Shown: positions 1 through 12,100 of the stretch, in pieces
Layout of the letters: each line of letters starts with the position of its first letter
Position numbering within the stretch: position 1 is the first letter of the stretch
NCBI RefSeq assembly: GCF_032854445.1
Contig: NC_088301.1
Coordinates: 38,365,187 to 38,429,186 of the forward strand
Reading direction: 5' to 3'
DNA length: 64,000 nucleotides
Origin: Liolophura sinensis
Taxonomy: Eukaryota; Mollusca; Polyplacophora; Chitonida; Chitonidae
The notes under the pieces: generated by a model
The model's database searches: none
What the model was told of the DNA's origin: nothing
The model's input: the letters and a program-made list of their open reading frames with translations, nothing else
Translations under genes and position numbers: made by a program

Positions 1-3000
1 TAAAGAAAGAAAAACGATTATACCGACTGAAACTAAAATATACAGGTGATCCGTCTGAAAAAAAGTTCAGATCCTTTAGGATCAAGTTAAGCAATATTAT
101 TCTTTTAGCAAGAAAATATTACTTTGAAAATAAATGTGAATAAGTTGAAAATGATATATATTTTAGATGAACATAGAAATTTTAAAATGAATTAATGGAT
201 CACATGAAATCATCAGAACTTACGTTGTCGTTTAGTATACTTGGTACTCATACAATCGGTCCTGCTACAATAGCGAATAGCTTTAATAAATACTTTTACT
301 CTGCAGTAGTTTGGATTAAAAAATCCCAACAGTTAAAGATTTTGACAGAATTCGAATGTCAATCGTTAAACTGCCCTACGATAACGTTTCTACCCCTTTT
401 CCGCTTATATTATCAACTTATTTATATATATATGTATAGTTTCTGGTTCATGGAAATTGCACAAATTTAGAGTGTTAACAAAAATAACAAGGGTAATTTA
501 TCAAGAATACTACATATATCTGTACTTCCCTGCTTCAGTAAAAGTATCGTCAAATGCAGTATATTGTCATGTAGAAACTAATAGCATCATCTATGGAAAC
601 CAAAATGGTTTCAGAGCAAATCATTATATGTTTGTGGCTGCGTGTTCATATGATGATATGATTAATTACAGCGTTCGCTAAGGAGTAAACTGTAAAATAT
701 GTTAACATTTTTCGACCTTTTAAAGGTATATAGAACCGTAAATCATACCATACTTTGGCGTGAACTTTAATATAATGAATTAAGAGGTAATAGTAACTCT
801 TGCTTTAAAAGTTATACTTGTATATATATAAATCAGTGTGTAACATTTTCAAGGACTTTGTTACAACTTAGTCTATACAATGCTGAGTTCCACAAGGTCT
901 ATTCTGTGACTCCCTTGTTCGTACTGTATATCAACGATCTCTCTCGTGTATGCGACCTTCTTCATTTTATTTTATTCAAATTTTAGCGTATTAAATATGG
1001 CGAAGTCTGAAAATATCACTACAAAAGAACAATCGTGTTGATTGTATAACACCACTGAGATCTGGAATATATGTTGACTGCGCGGTAAACAAACCCTCCA
1101 TTTCAGAGGTATCCAAATATATAATACAAAGCCAGACGTTTAAAAAGCTTATCTAATTATTATTATTCCCTCTTTTAACGTATAACATTATACAAGTAGT
1201 GATAACCATGCAGGAAAAGGTCTGACGACATTGGTGATATCGCCAATATGTAAATGACTGAGATATTTTTACATGGTATCTATAATCTATTTCGATAAAA
1301 GTCCATAAACCAGGAAGTCCACGAAATACAAATTTGGCAATCAACCAACCCAAACAATCAATATCTGCGCGCATGCATACAGCACCAGCCAGTACTATAC
1401 CTTCACACAGGTATGCATACAGTTCCCTAATACCTGAATTATGTCAAAAAGGTTGCTTGAGTTGCACTGTGTATAGAATTTAATGAGTCCCTAGTTGACA
1501 GACTGATTGGCAATGTTTTCGTCTTGGTATAGCATTAATTAATAAAGCATTTATAGGAGAAAACGTGGTCAGATTCTGAGCAATATATGTACAAAGCCTT
1601 GTCACCTGAAGAATGCATATTGCACACTATATATTGTGAAGCTCAACTGTTTCATTAATGTAAATTTATATAAAGTATCTAAAGAAATCAAATTAAAGCA
1701 TTGCTGGTGGAGTTGTGTTAAATACTATGCCCAAGATCCACCGGGCAGGCTCCCATGCCGTAATTTGGACATTCCTGAACGTTCATAGTAGTCTGCATAT
1801 ATTATGTACTGCGCAATCAACATATATTCAGATACCGGTAGATTTCTGCAAAGTCAAAAGATGCAGTCAAGAGTTTCCAGGTGATGGTAAAACCTTGTAA
1901 AGGCCTGTATAGGCTCTGTATATACATTGGTTTGGCTGTATACGCCTATGCCCATAAAACGTAAACAAAGTTAGAATAAAGACTGAAATCATGCAGGAAG
2001 TATATATAATCACTCTCTGTACTTATACATGTACATGTTACGCAGGATGTACCATTTAAACTCATTTAAATTCGCTGAATTGGTAAACTGATATATGCAG
2101 AAAAGTCTTCGTGTTTTTATGTGTACATTAAATCTATGTATAAAATGTATATACTTACACACGCATGTGTCCGCTGTTAACAGCAATACCTTAAATGACA
2201 GGCCTATATTACCTTATGGCACTGGCAAGCCAGCAATGACTCTAAATGGACGTATGTACGTGTGACAAGGGGGATCTTCTTTCGGTCAATATAAATATAA
2301 ACCCTATCTCATCGTGTGTAAGTTATAAAGGTAGAACAACTCAGCCTAGGCATTTTGTGAAACTAGGACAATGCATGCATGTATATCATGCAAGAAAGCC
2401 CACTATGAAAACCACACACGGAGGCACTGCCATGCAGTTTACCATATGTAATTAGTATGGAATGTAAAGGGCCTATATGATCCATTCGGAAAACAAAATT
2501 ATCCGTGCCGTACATCATTGGTTGTGCCAGTAGATAGATTAGACATAAAATCCGATTAGTGATTCTTTCATATGGGCTCTCTGTATGTATGTATGTGTAT
2601 TATATTATATCTAGCTCAAACTAACTTAATCACCTATCTGGTGTCTGTGACATGTTGTCGATGCGGCACTTCTGTGATTATATAGGGCCTGTACATATAG
2701 TTAACATGCCTGTATATCAATAATCGTCCCATTCGTCTTGGATAATTTTGGTTTGCACCAAATGATGTAAAGATTAAGGTGACATTTACTTAATTCGATT
2801 CTGTGTGACAACAGGGCAAACAACAAGAAAACTAGACAAAACGTGCGCTTGGTTCGAAGTGGGATTCGAACTCTTGAAAATCCCGTTTACATAGATGTAT
2901 TTAGATGTGCTTTTAAGATGTATAATAATAATAGTAAACAATAATAGTAAAACATCATACTTTATAATTATGTTTTTAGGAGAAGACTAGGCACAATTCT

Positions 3001-3080
3001 TCAAATAGATATGAATATCTAGAGGTATTCACTAAAATATCCCATGGTAAAAGCATCGTCAGGGATGTCCCAGTACAAAG
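1..3080. other. intergenic DNA left of RANBP3
   Basis: I found no exon with convincing coding content and paired splice sites here. The open stretches are short and low in complexity. Small features are a TGTA-type microsatellite near 2582-2600 and palindromic ACATGTACATGT runs near 2027-2040. Near 2850-2880 the - strand carries a tRNA box-B-like string (GAGTTCGAATCCCAC). Its arms do not pair as a T-stem, so it is at most an old tRNA or SINE remnant. Confidence 0.6.
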
Positions 3081-3084
3081 GAGC

Positions 3085-3130
3085 CCTTGGTCACGTGACG
3101 CATTACACTGTCGAAGCAAGATGGCGGAAG
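3085..3130 (+). promoter_or_regulatory. RANBP3 proximal promoter / start region (E-box, YY1-like)
   Basis: A palindromic TCACGTGA E-box lies at 3091-3098, about 23 bases before the initiator ATG at 3121. The ATG itself sits in AAGATGGCGG (3118-3127), which matches the YY1 consensus, and is followed by GCGGAAGC, an ETS-like core. YY1 sites over the start codon are known for TATA-less housekeeping genes. No TATA box is visible. The transcription start is not determined, but it should be close upstream because there is little room for a longer leader without another exon. Confidence 0.5.
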
Positions 3131-6100
3131 CAGAAGCGGCAGGTGAGCGCGAATATCGACTTACGATTTAAAGAAGTTTGCAATGATTTGAAGAGGAGCG
3201 TTGATAATAAGTTGTCGACTTGAGAAGTTTACAAAATCAGTGTAAAAAAACCTGTACATAATAACTCATTTTGGTCAGGTTATTATTATATCTGCTATAT
3301 TTACTATGAGAGTCATGTTTTTTTTGCGACCGATTGATTCGTCCGTCCCACTGACTGTTGCGAGTTATTTTCAGTTCTGAGCATTGAACGTGGTCTTTCA
3401 GCCTCCATTATATACTAGATCGTGTCAGTAATGTCGCCTTTCTATTATCTCCATGTGCCTTAATCTCAAACCATCGGAACATCGGCATTTCACCCGAAGT
3501 TTTATGATAGTAGGGTAGGCAATAAAACAACAACAACATGCTTTGGTCTTATTTGTGAATTACCATTGAATGTTAGATTTCATTAACTGCTCCAGGTCTG
3601 CTTGATGGTGAATCTTAGGGAGACAAAAACTTAGTGTGTGAGATTTTCTATTATGTCCTTATCTGCTTTACATGCTGGCCTGAGTAAATAACCTGATATT
3701 AATAGATTACACGTCTAGATCAAAGTATTTGACAGATGCTTTCAGATTTATTACAGTTGGAGCATCCTCAAAACTTCCATTAATAATATGGATGAGTGAT
3801 AATGTAAGTTAAAGCTGTTAGTAATAGCCTCTCTGGGGCTCAAGCTGTTCTCCTGGTAGCATTTTTGTTAAATCAGTTCTGTCTGCAATATTGAGTGGTG
3901 TTACTATTTGTCTGAAATATTGTATGGCGTTACTATTTGTCTGAAATATTGTATGGTGTTACTCTGATGTCTCAAGGACTAATTGCAAAGGAGATATGGT
4001 CAAATCTATGGTGGATAAAGCCATTTGAAAATACAATAAAAAGTTAAAGATATCATTTCATCATGAGATTTCTTTCTAATCTGACTGTATATGCAGCAGC
4101 CGATCTGAGAGAAACCTATTGAAAGGGGTATATGACAAAAACTTCCAACCCTGTCCTGTATGTCGTGTGCCATTCCGTGCAGAAACATAATACAATAAGT
4201 TAAGACCAGTGAGAAGAAAGGCTACATTATTCAGTTATCAGATACCTTTTTGGAGAACTGATCATAGTGTATATGAATTTTATTTTGACTGAATTTGTGT
4301 TTACTGGAAACTAGCAACATGTGCACTCACACTGTCAATTATTCTTAATACATTGCTGATGGACCCAAAAATCACATGCTGATGTAAGTCAGTGCCACAA
4401 ATATTGCTGTTGGTGACATGAAGTCATTCACATTTCTGGCATTTTTTACAAATGTACATGGCTGGCTCATATGGTTAAAATGCTGGCTCACTGCAAGGTT
4501 TGGGCCCTTGACCATTAACCAGCTCTCTAGTTCAGGTACATGTAGATCGTAAAAGACAGTGGGTTACTCTTTTAGGCTGTCCGGTTTCTTTCATCAATAA
4601 CTTCATCTCTATAATATAGGTGAAACATTCTTGATCAAGTACAGCCTCAGCCCTTAGAAACAAATTAACAAAATAAATCATACCCAACATGTATATTTAT
4701 TAAAAGAAGTAGACTTGTCATTAAAATCAAAGTAAAAAGGTGCACAAATGACAGAAAAGTTGATCTTTCCTATGGGAAAAGGTTGAGAAATTAGCATATA
4801 TCTGTTCTATTACTGTATCTGATTGAGCCATTGTATATTACCTAATGATCAATTCTCAGAGAGAGGCATAAAATCAAAAAGTAAATTTGTATCCGCCCTT
4901 TTGCCGTCATGATTGGGTTGGAGAAACTGTTGTCACTTTTGACAGATACAGATTTATTAATTCTGCTCATTTATCTGTTCATCACTCTTTTCACATTGTA
5001 TATGTGTAATTATGGATAAGAGTATTATTGAACATATATGATATTGTAACATATCTCCTGTATATTGTCCTTGTTTAGTAGTTCTCTCTTACGTGTAGTT
5101 TTTGCTACTAAAGTAACCACGAAAGTAACCATCTTGAATAGCTTTTTTATTGCTTTAATAAATTTCTAGGTAAAAGTAGTGACAGGCAAAGTTTGTGCTT
5201 CTCAGTAAGATGTGAAACCAGCTGTGAAACAGTGTGACTTTCTTGACCTGATAATCAAATATAGCATAAATAATTTGTCTTTGCCATTGTATGATTAAAC
5301 CTCTTTGTTGTGAATAGATAACAATAACCAAATGTTTAATATATTGAGCTAGCACAAGGACCTGCCCTCAGTCGTGATAGTGGTAATAAAGGTCTGGACA
5401 TTTACAGGCCATGTCTGCTTAAGTATGTTTCATGTTCATAAAATTTGAATTTTTTACCAGTTGGATTCATTCTAGGGACTCAAGTTGCAGATTGTTGGTA
5501 AAATCATAAATGACCAACTTTATGCTGTAAGCTGTCATTTCTCTTCAGAAGCTGAATCTGCTGATTTAAGGAGACCAGCTATGGAAGAACCAAGGGTGAC
5601 AAAGGTATGTATACATATTAGCATACATGTATGGCAAGCACAAGTATCTGCAGAATGCTGGTGTATAATAGTAGGCAGGCTGTGAGCCTGTTCTGTCTGA
5701 TAATGCGGGGAGGGTACATATATAGAATTTGTTTATAATTTGAGGGCTTCATTGTATTATAATCAATATGCGTTTAATTATAAACATGTAACTTAGGTTT
5801 ATACATGAAGCACACTCCCTGTTCCAGCTGTCAGATCATGTTTTGCTGCTCCCGTTCATCAAGAGTTTTGCACCCACTTTTTGTGTGCCTTAAAAAACAA
5901 AAATTTTATTTACTGTAGCAACCAAACTTAAAGCAATGCACCCCAGGCCCACCCAATAAGGATAATTAGTTACATAAGACGTATTTCTTGGGGGAAATCA
6001 GTTGAGTTTCCTTTTCCATCGTGTCCATGTTAGACCTATTGTAATCAGCAACGACTTTCTTGTGGAGGTCAAAGAGAGCGTCTTCTTTATGTGGCAAACT

Positions 6101-9100
6101 ATTACAAAAATTATTATATGTCTATTATGGTAGTTTTTTTTTAAATAATATACCAAAATAAATGCATGAATTTTGGAAAACTTCATTGACTGCATTAATG
6201 GGTGTTAGGTCTAAATTCATATTTTTGTTCATTTATATTTGATGTGTGTCAGACAGATAAGGCTGTGAAGTGTTTGAGTATCAGGCTCTTGATCAATCAA
6301 CTTCATGCAGGCACCATGGCTTTGATGTCTTAAAATCTTTGTATGTTGCCAATTTGTTTCACAAAATCCGTTGTAAATAGGGTTTACCCCAATAGAAAAT
6401 TCCCAGCCAATCATGTCATAATGATGGGACATTGTGAATTGCAGATACTTAGAATTGACAAGCAGGAATGACAAAATATCATAGGAAATCTAGTAGACAG
6501 AGCATTGTAAAACAACAAAGAATTTAATTGAACTGCTTTTGAATAGAGTTTAAGCCTGTAGTTTCTGTATTGATTTTGGCGCAGTTGTAATTTGCCCTGC
6601 AGGTTGTGCGAGATGGAAAAAACATGAAGTTCATGCCAGAAAAAATTTTGCTGATCCATGGCTCAGTTTGTTACTAAAATGTGTCCGCTCTCCTTTGAAA
6701 AACAGCAGACATCGTTAATTTCAGATTATGCACATATAAATGAAACTTGCACTCACATTGGACAAATACGTAATTTAGTCTGTTCAGTATATCTCATATG
6801 AAGTACAGTTTGACTCATATACTCATTAGACAGACAAAGTGTATCAGTCAGAATGAAATCGGTCACTTGAGTGTGGCGGGTTGAGTGAACATTGCTAGAT
6901 ACTCTTTAAATGAATGTTAATAAGTGACCAGGAAAACCTGGGGTGGCAAAATTAAGTATGATTCAGCTCAGCTTAGTGATGTGATAGGTTTGTATTTAAT
7001 AGCGTTTATGGCAAAACAGTAAGAACAGAAAATGTCAGCTAGAATCAGCTTTGTTGAATAGAAAATTGATGAAATTGTTCAAATAATTTTTCTCAGGGTT
7101 TTATAAATAATTATTGCAGAAAAGTTGATCACCTAAAAATTGTTGCTGCTTGTAAATGTAAGTAAACAAAATGTGGCAGGACAAATAGGATCAACAAGAT
7201 CAACTTTCAGCATGAAATAAACTGCTTTCATGTAATTTTCCACATAATTATTGACTTTCTTGACCCTGCAGCATAGTCATCTTTGGAACATGAATATGTC
7301 TGTTGAGATTTTGTTTATTATGTGCAGAAATTTAGCAGGAAGTTGTTATCAAATGTAATACTAGTAGTTAAAATACCTTCCAACATGGCGAGCACAAAAA
7401 TGCAACCAGATGTGATATCATGTGAAAGTTGTATGTATTTCTTGACACACATAGTTCCATTTATTTTCAGAGCCCAGACAGTAGAGTTTTGGCAGCTGTT
7501 GAGAATAACAGATCAGGTGAGAGGATTTGCATTACATTAGTTTGTTTGAGGTCATCTGTTGTTTATCAAAATATATTTTGTTTCATTTTTTGTTTTTAAA
7601 ACATTATGAATATTATTATAAGATGTCATGGTAAGTCCCGAATGTTAAAACAACATTGGTCTCTGAAATTATTAAATAGAAGTTACTTTTCACATCTGGT
7701 GTTCAAAGACTTCTTCTGTTGTGAGCTGTAATATTGCATTTTAATATATAGACATTTGAAATTTTGTATTATGGAGTATCTTTTATTTTCTGGTGGTGAT
7801 ACATATTACTTGCAGAAAGCAATGGCTCGGCACCTGCTGCAGACAGCAGTACCCATGGCAACAAGGCAGTGTTTGGCTCCACATCATTTGGATCATCTCC
7901 TACTTCTGGACCAGTGGGATCATCAGTTATATCCCCTTCCTCATTTGGTTCACCTGGACATGGAACATGGCAGCCTTCTTACTGCCATCCCACAGGTTAG
8001 TGATCACCAAGACTCACTGGTTTCATTTGTGACGTCTTTTATGGCCTCATCCTCTGGTGTATGGTTAATACCCATCTGGTTCCTGTTCATTTCTTTTATG
8101 GTCTCATATTTGCCATTTTAGAAGCTTTTCTGCCAGGAAGCATTTACTAAGACATCTTGCCAAATATTTTTAATATTAGAGAGATAATTTTCATTTTTTA
8201 AAATGTTTTATTAGAATAACCTTTTTCCAGGTAGTGTCACATATGTATAATGTCCAAAGTAATGTAAAGGTGTATGTACTGGTGCTTTGTTGTATACTGT
8301 ATTTGTGTGGAAAGAGGTAAAATTCTGCAGAAAAAAGTTTTTTTTTCATTGCAAAAACAAGAAATAAATAAATTATATATGTATCAAAGAAATCTTTTAA
8401 GAATGTGCCTGACAGCAAAAGCATTGATTGCCTCCTCCAATATACAGTAATGATTTATATCCTCTCAATTGGTGCATTTTTTACCCCCAAATCCTCATGA
8501 GTTTCATTATAGGGCCAGCAACTATATTATGAAGCTGTCATAAGCTTAGTGAATATAATGTTTTTGTAATTTAATTTAAAGGAGCACTGGACAAGGTAAA
8601 GCTTAGCAACTTGACAACTTTACCTTGTTTGAAAAAAAAGGGGGTAGACTTTTGCTGAGCTTATGTCAACTTCTGTGCCAGATCCTGTCTGAAATGTTTA
8701 GATACTGCTCTATTCAGAACACATAGCCAGATACTACTCTACTCAGAAGTCATAGCCAGGGATTGTTCATGTTGGCTTTTGTTGAACAGCATTTCTGTCG
8801 GGCATGTAGCATAGAATGGTAGTCACTTCTTGACCTTTGGTCATGTGGGTGTCAAAAATTTATTTATTAAGATTTTTAAACTTGCACCCTGGATTTTGCT
8901 CAAATGCTTAAAATAAATTAAAACATAACAATGCTGCTTCCTGTGGTTGGCGTTATTTTTAAAAAAGTCTGTATTGCTGAGCATGCTCTTGTTGGCAGCT
9001 GACAACATTTCAGGTGGGCTCTGACAGCATTTATGCAGCTGGTAACTTGTTTAATCAGTAATTCTTACCCTTTTTCCTCTTACAGTATTTGGAGCAGCGG

Positions 9101-12100
9101 CATCTAGTCAAGGTATTAGCATGATTAATGCGATACATGCTCGTCCTACCCATACTCAGTGCTTACTCCCTCTAACATCTTTTATAACACATACTATTTT
9201 GTCTTACAATTCAGAGTTCAACTCTGGAATAATTTGAACCGGTGCTCAGTCCTGTTACTGAACCTGTCATCTTAATATATGTATTACACGTTCAGTATTT
9301 TAGCCACAGAAGCTTTTGCTGAGAATTAATGAAACAAAAAAAGTAAAAAGTTTGATTTCAAAATTCATAAAGTTATTTTCACAGGTTTATAATCATAAAG
9401 TTTTCTTGTATATCAAGTGGCAAGGAATTATTACATGTCTGAACTGTGAGTAACTTGATCTCTTATACTTAGTCATCGTTGGGATAAGAGCGGCAGTGCT
9501 TTTTATAAGCCAGTCAAGATTCAGAGTGAAACAGATCAACTGGCATTTTCCATCATGCTGTACTGGTTTAATTTTTATTATTATATATATATATGTAATC
9601 TGTCTGTTTTATAGGGAACCCGTTTGCAGAAAAAACAAGTCTCAAACAGCCAGGTGTGTCTCGGTCAGGAACCACAGTTACATCCCAACCGTGCGAAGGT
9701 TTTTTTGCCATGTTTATGTTCATTTCAAGCTGTTATTTAAATTTCATAAAGTTGTTTTTTTTGAATATACAAAATTCTAAAACAGTTCTATGAACTTGAG
9801 AGTGACAAAACTGCGAATGCATGACAATCTAAATTGGGACAGTGGGTAATGTTTTAATATTCACAAATTTTGCCTTCTGTTTTTTCATGTTAGATATAAC
9901 ATATGTGTTTTGTAGGTCTCATTGCTCCAAGTCGCCTGAACACTGTAGCATTTTCACAAAAACACCCTGCCAAAGATTCTGAAGGTGAGAAGATGAATTA
10001 CACACACAGTCACTATAAACATACAAATATTTTAAGATGCATTGACTACATGTACTAAAATCTGAACACAAGACATTCGTTCGATAATGGTGAGAATTGC
10101 CGTGTTTGATAACTTATGAGGAAAGTCACACATTCACTACCCTAATTCCTTAAAGAACAAGACAGCACCTGGCTAAAACATATTTCATTCGAAAGTACGA
10201 TAGTCAAGCTTTCTAAAAAGTATCATAATTTATTATTGTAATGAGATTTCACCGAATAACACGTAGAACAAAATGATAATACTGCACAAATGGCTGGTGT
10301 GAATTGAGGAAGTCAGCTTGAGAATTTTATCAAATTAAGGAAGTCTCTATCAGGTTGCATCTCCCCAGTAAACCTTAGGCTTACTTATAGACGTAGTTCA
10401 GCATTTATTGTCGTTCATGTTAGCTTTTAGTCAGCATGCAGTTGCTAAATAACAAATGTCAAAGTCAGTGAAAAATTTATTAGGGAAGGTTTATGAGAAT
10501 GAGAAGATGGCATCTCATTGGACAACACTTAAAATTAACTAAATCTTGTGATATAATATTTTTTCTCTGAATTTATTAGAACTGAAGAATGTAAATTTTT
10601 CCTCTTTCTCACAAATAAAAGATGTTTTTTCTTTTATAAAATACATTAAAAGCATTGAAACACCATGTTTAAGCCGAGATGCTTTCTCCGACGTCCACGA
10701 TAACTAGGTCAGCATTACTCTCATCTTAGAAGCCACCTCTACAAAATTGAAGCATAAAGTCCAGCGACAGTCGAATGCCTAGATCAGCTCAGTGGTGCTA
10801 AGATTTATTTCCATTTGTGTCAGAATTGAGCATGGATCCAGCTGTACAACAATCCTATTGCAATTTAGTAAACATTAAATAGGGGTCAAAATCACCCACA
10901 CAGCTCCTCCAGAGGCTACGGCCTTGAACCAGGAACTGCCCGGCCGTGCATATGCAGGGTACTCGTAGACTGTATTAATGATATAATATACTGTATGAAC
11001 AGTTCAAGCAGTGGAGGAAATATGCATCCAGTATGTGAATCAGTTCTTTTTCGAGTCACACCTAAGACCTTAAAAGAGGAAGTTGTAACTTCAGCATGAA
11101 CTTCAGCAAGAACTTCAGCCTGGCTTTCAGCATGAAGAGGTTAGTGCAAGGACTGGTTGACCAGTATCAGTATAATGGCTAGGGTGAGAGGGCTTACTTG
11201 CCTTTGATAAGTCATCTCAGTGAAGCAGCATTAGATAAAAGAGCAATGGAAATTCGTCCTGCAACAAGGAGGCACATTACATGCTCTCTAATCACTCCTT
11301 TGTTTTCATATGATGTTAAACCTCAAGCACTCACTCACTCCAGTTTGTCGAATTTCGGAGAAAGCTATTTATCACTTGGTCCATGGTAAATGCGACGTCA
11401 CCTTGCTGTCCATAATGGACAAGACAAAGTTTCACTAAACTTTTACTGGATTGAAAAAAATCTAAAAAATATTTAATGCCAATGTAAGAAACTTTGAATG
11501 GTAGTCCTTTGGTGGACATAAACATTAGTCAGGTGCTGTCTTTCACTTTAACCTATTCGCATTTGAAAGATGAACTTTCAGTGGGATTTATGCCATTTGA
11601 TTTTAAAGATTAAACTGCATCGGTTTGGTTGGCCACTCTTAGGGAAAGTATAATTTTATCAGTGTACAAAAAATCGAAAATATTCTTGAATAAACATCCT
11701 ACAAACATAAGGAAAGACTGAAGAACTACATTAAGGATAAAAATTACTGTGTTTGATGATTATTGAAAGCTGTTCTACATTCAGTAAAAATGAGTATGGC
11801 TCAGCTGGACCAAGCGATGGGAGTTTGAATTTCGCTGGAAACTGTTAAAAAAGGAAATGTCCTGATTTGGTCAAAAGTAAAATACATCTGTGTAATATTT
11901 GGTAATGTTGTGACTTGCTCTTTACAGATGTCTCTATCATTTTAATTTTTTTTTTTTGAAGATGATAAAAAGCAACGCCCTGTGTCTTCCTCCATCTTGA
12001 CCCCTCCAAAAATATGTAGGTCCTTCTCTTGTTACTAACACCTTTGGAGTACTTTTTGTTCTTGAAAAAGAGTTTTAATGCATTCACACATTTCATCTAG

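Noticed and set aside
2850-2880. tRNA gene suggested by GAGTTCGAATCCCAC on the - strand
   Set aside because: The T-stem arms do not pair and no acceptor or anticodon stem can be built around it.
6411-6659. - strand open stretch reading HNLQGKLQLRQ, like a segment of vertebrate NDUFA7, inside a RANBP3 intron
   Set aside because: The genuine NDUFA7 exon 2 in this window encodes a different sequence at that point ([11 protein letters not shown]). There is no further similarity on either side and no frame continuity, so I treat it as chance.
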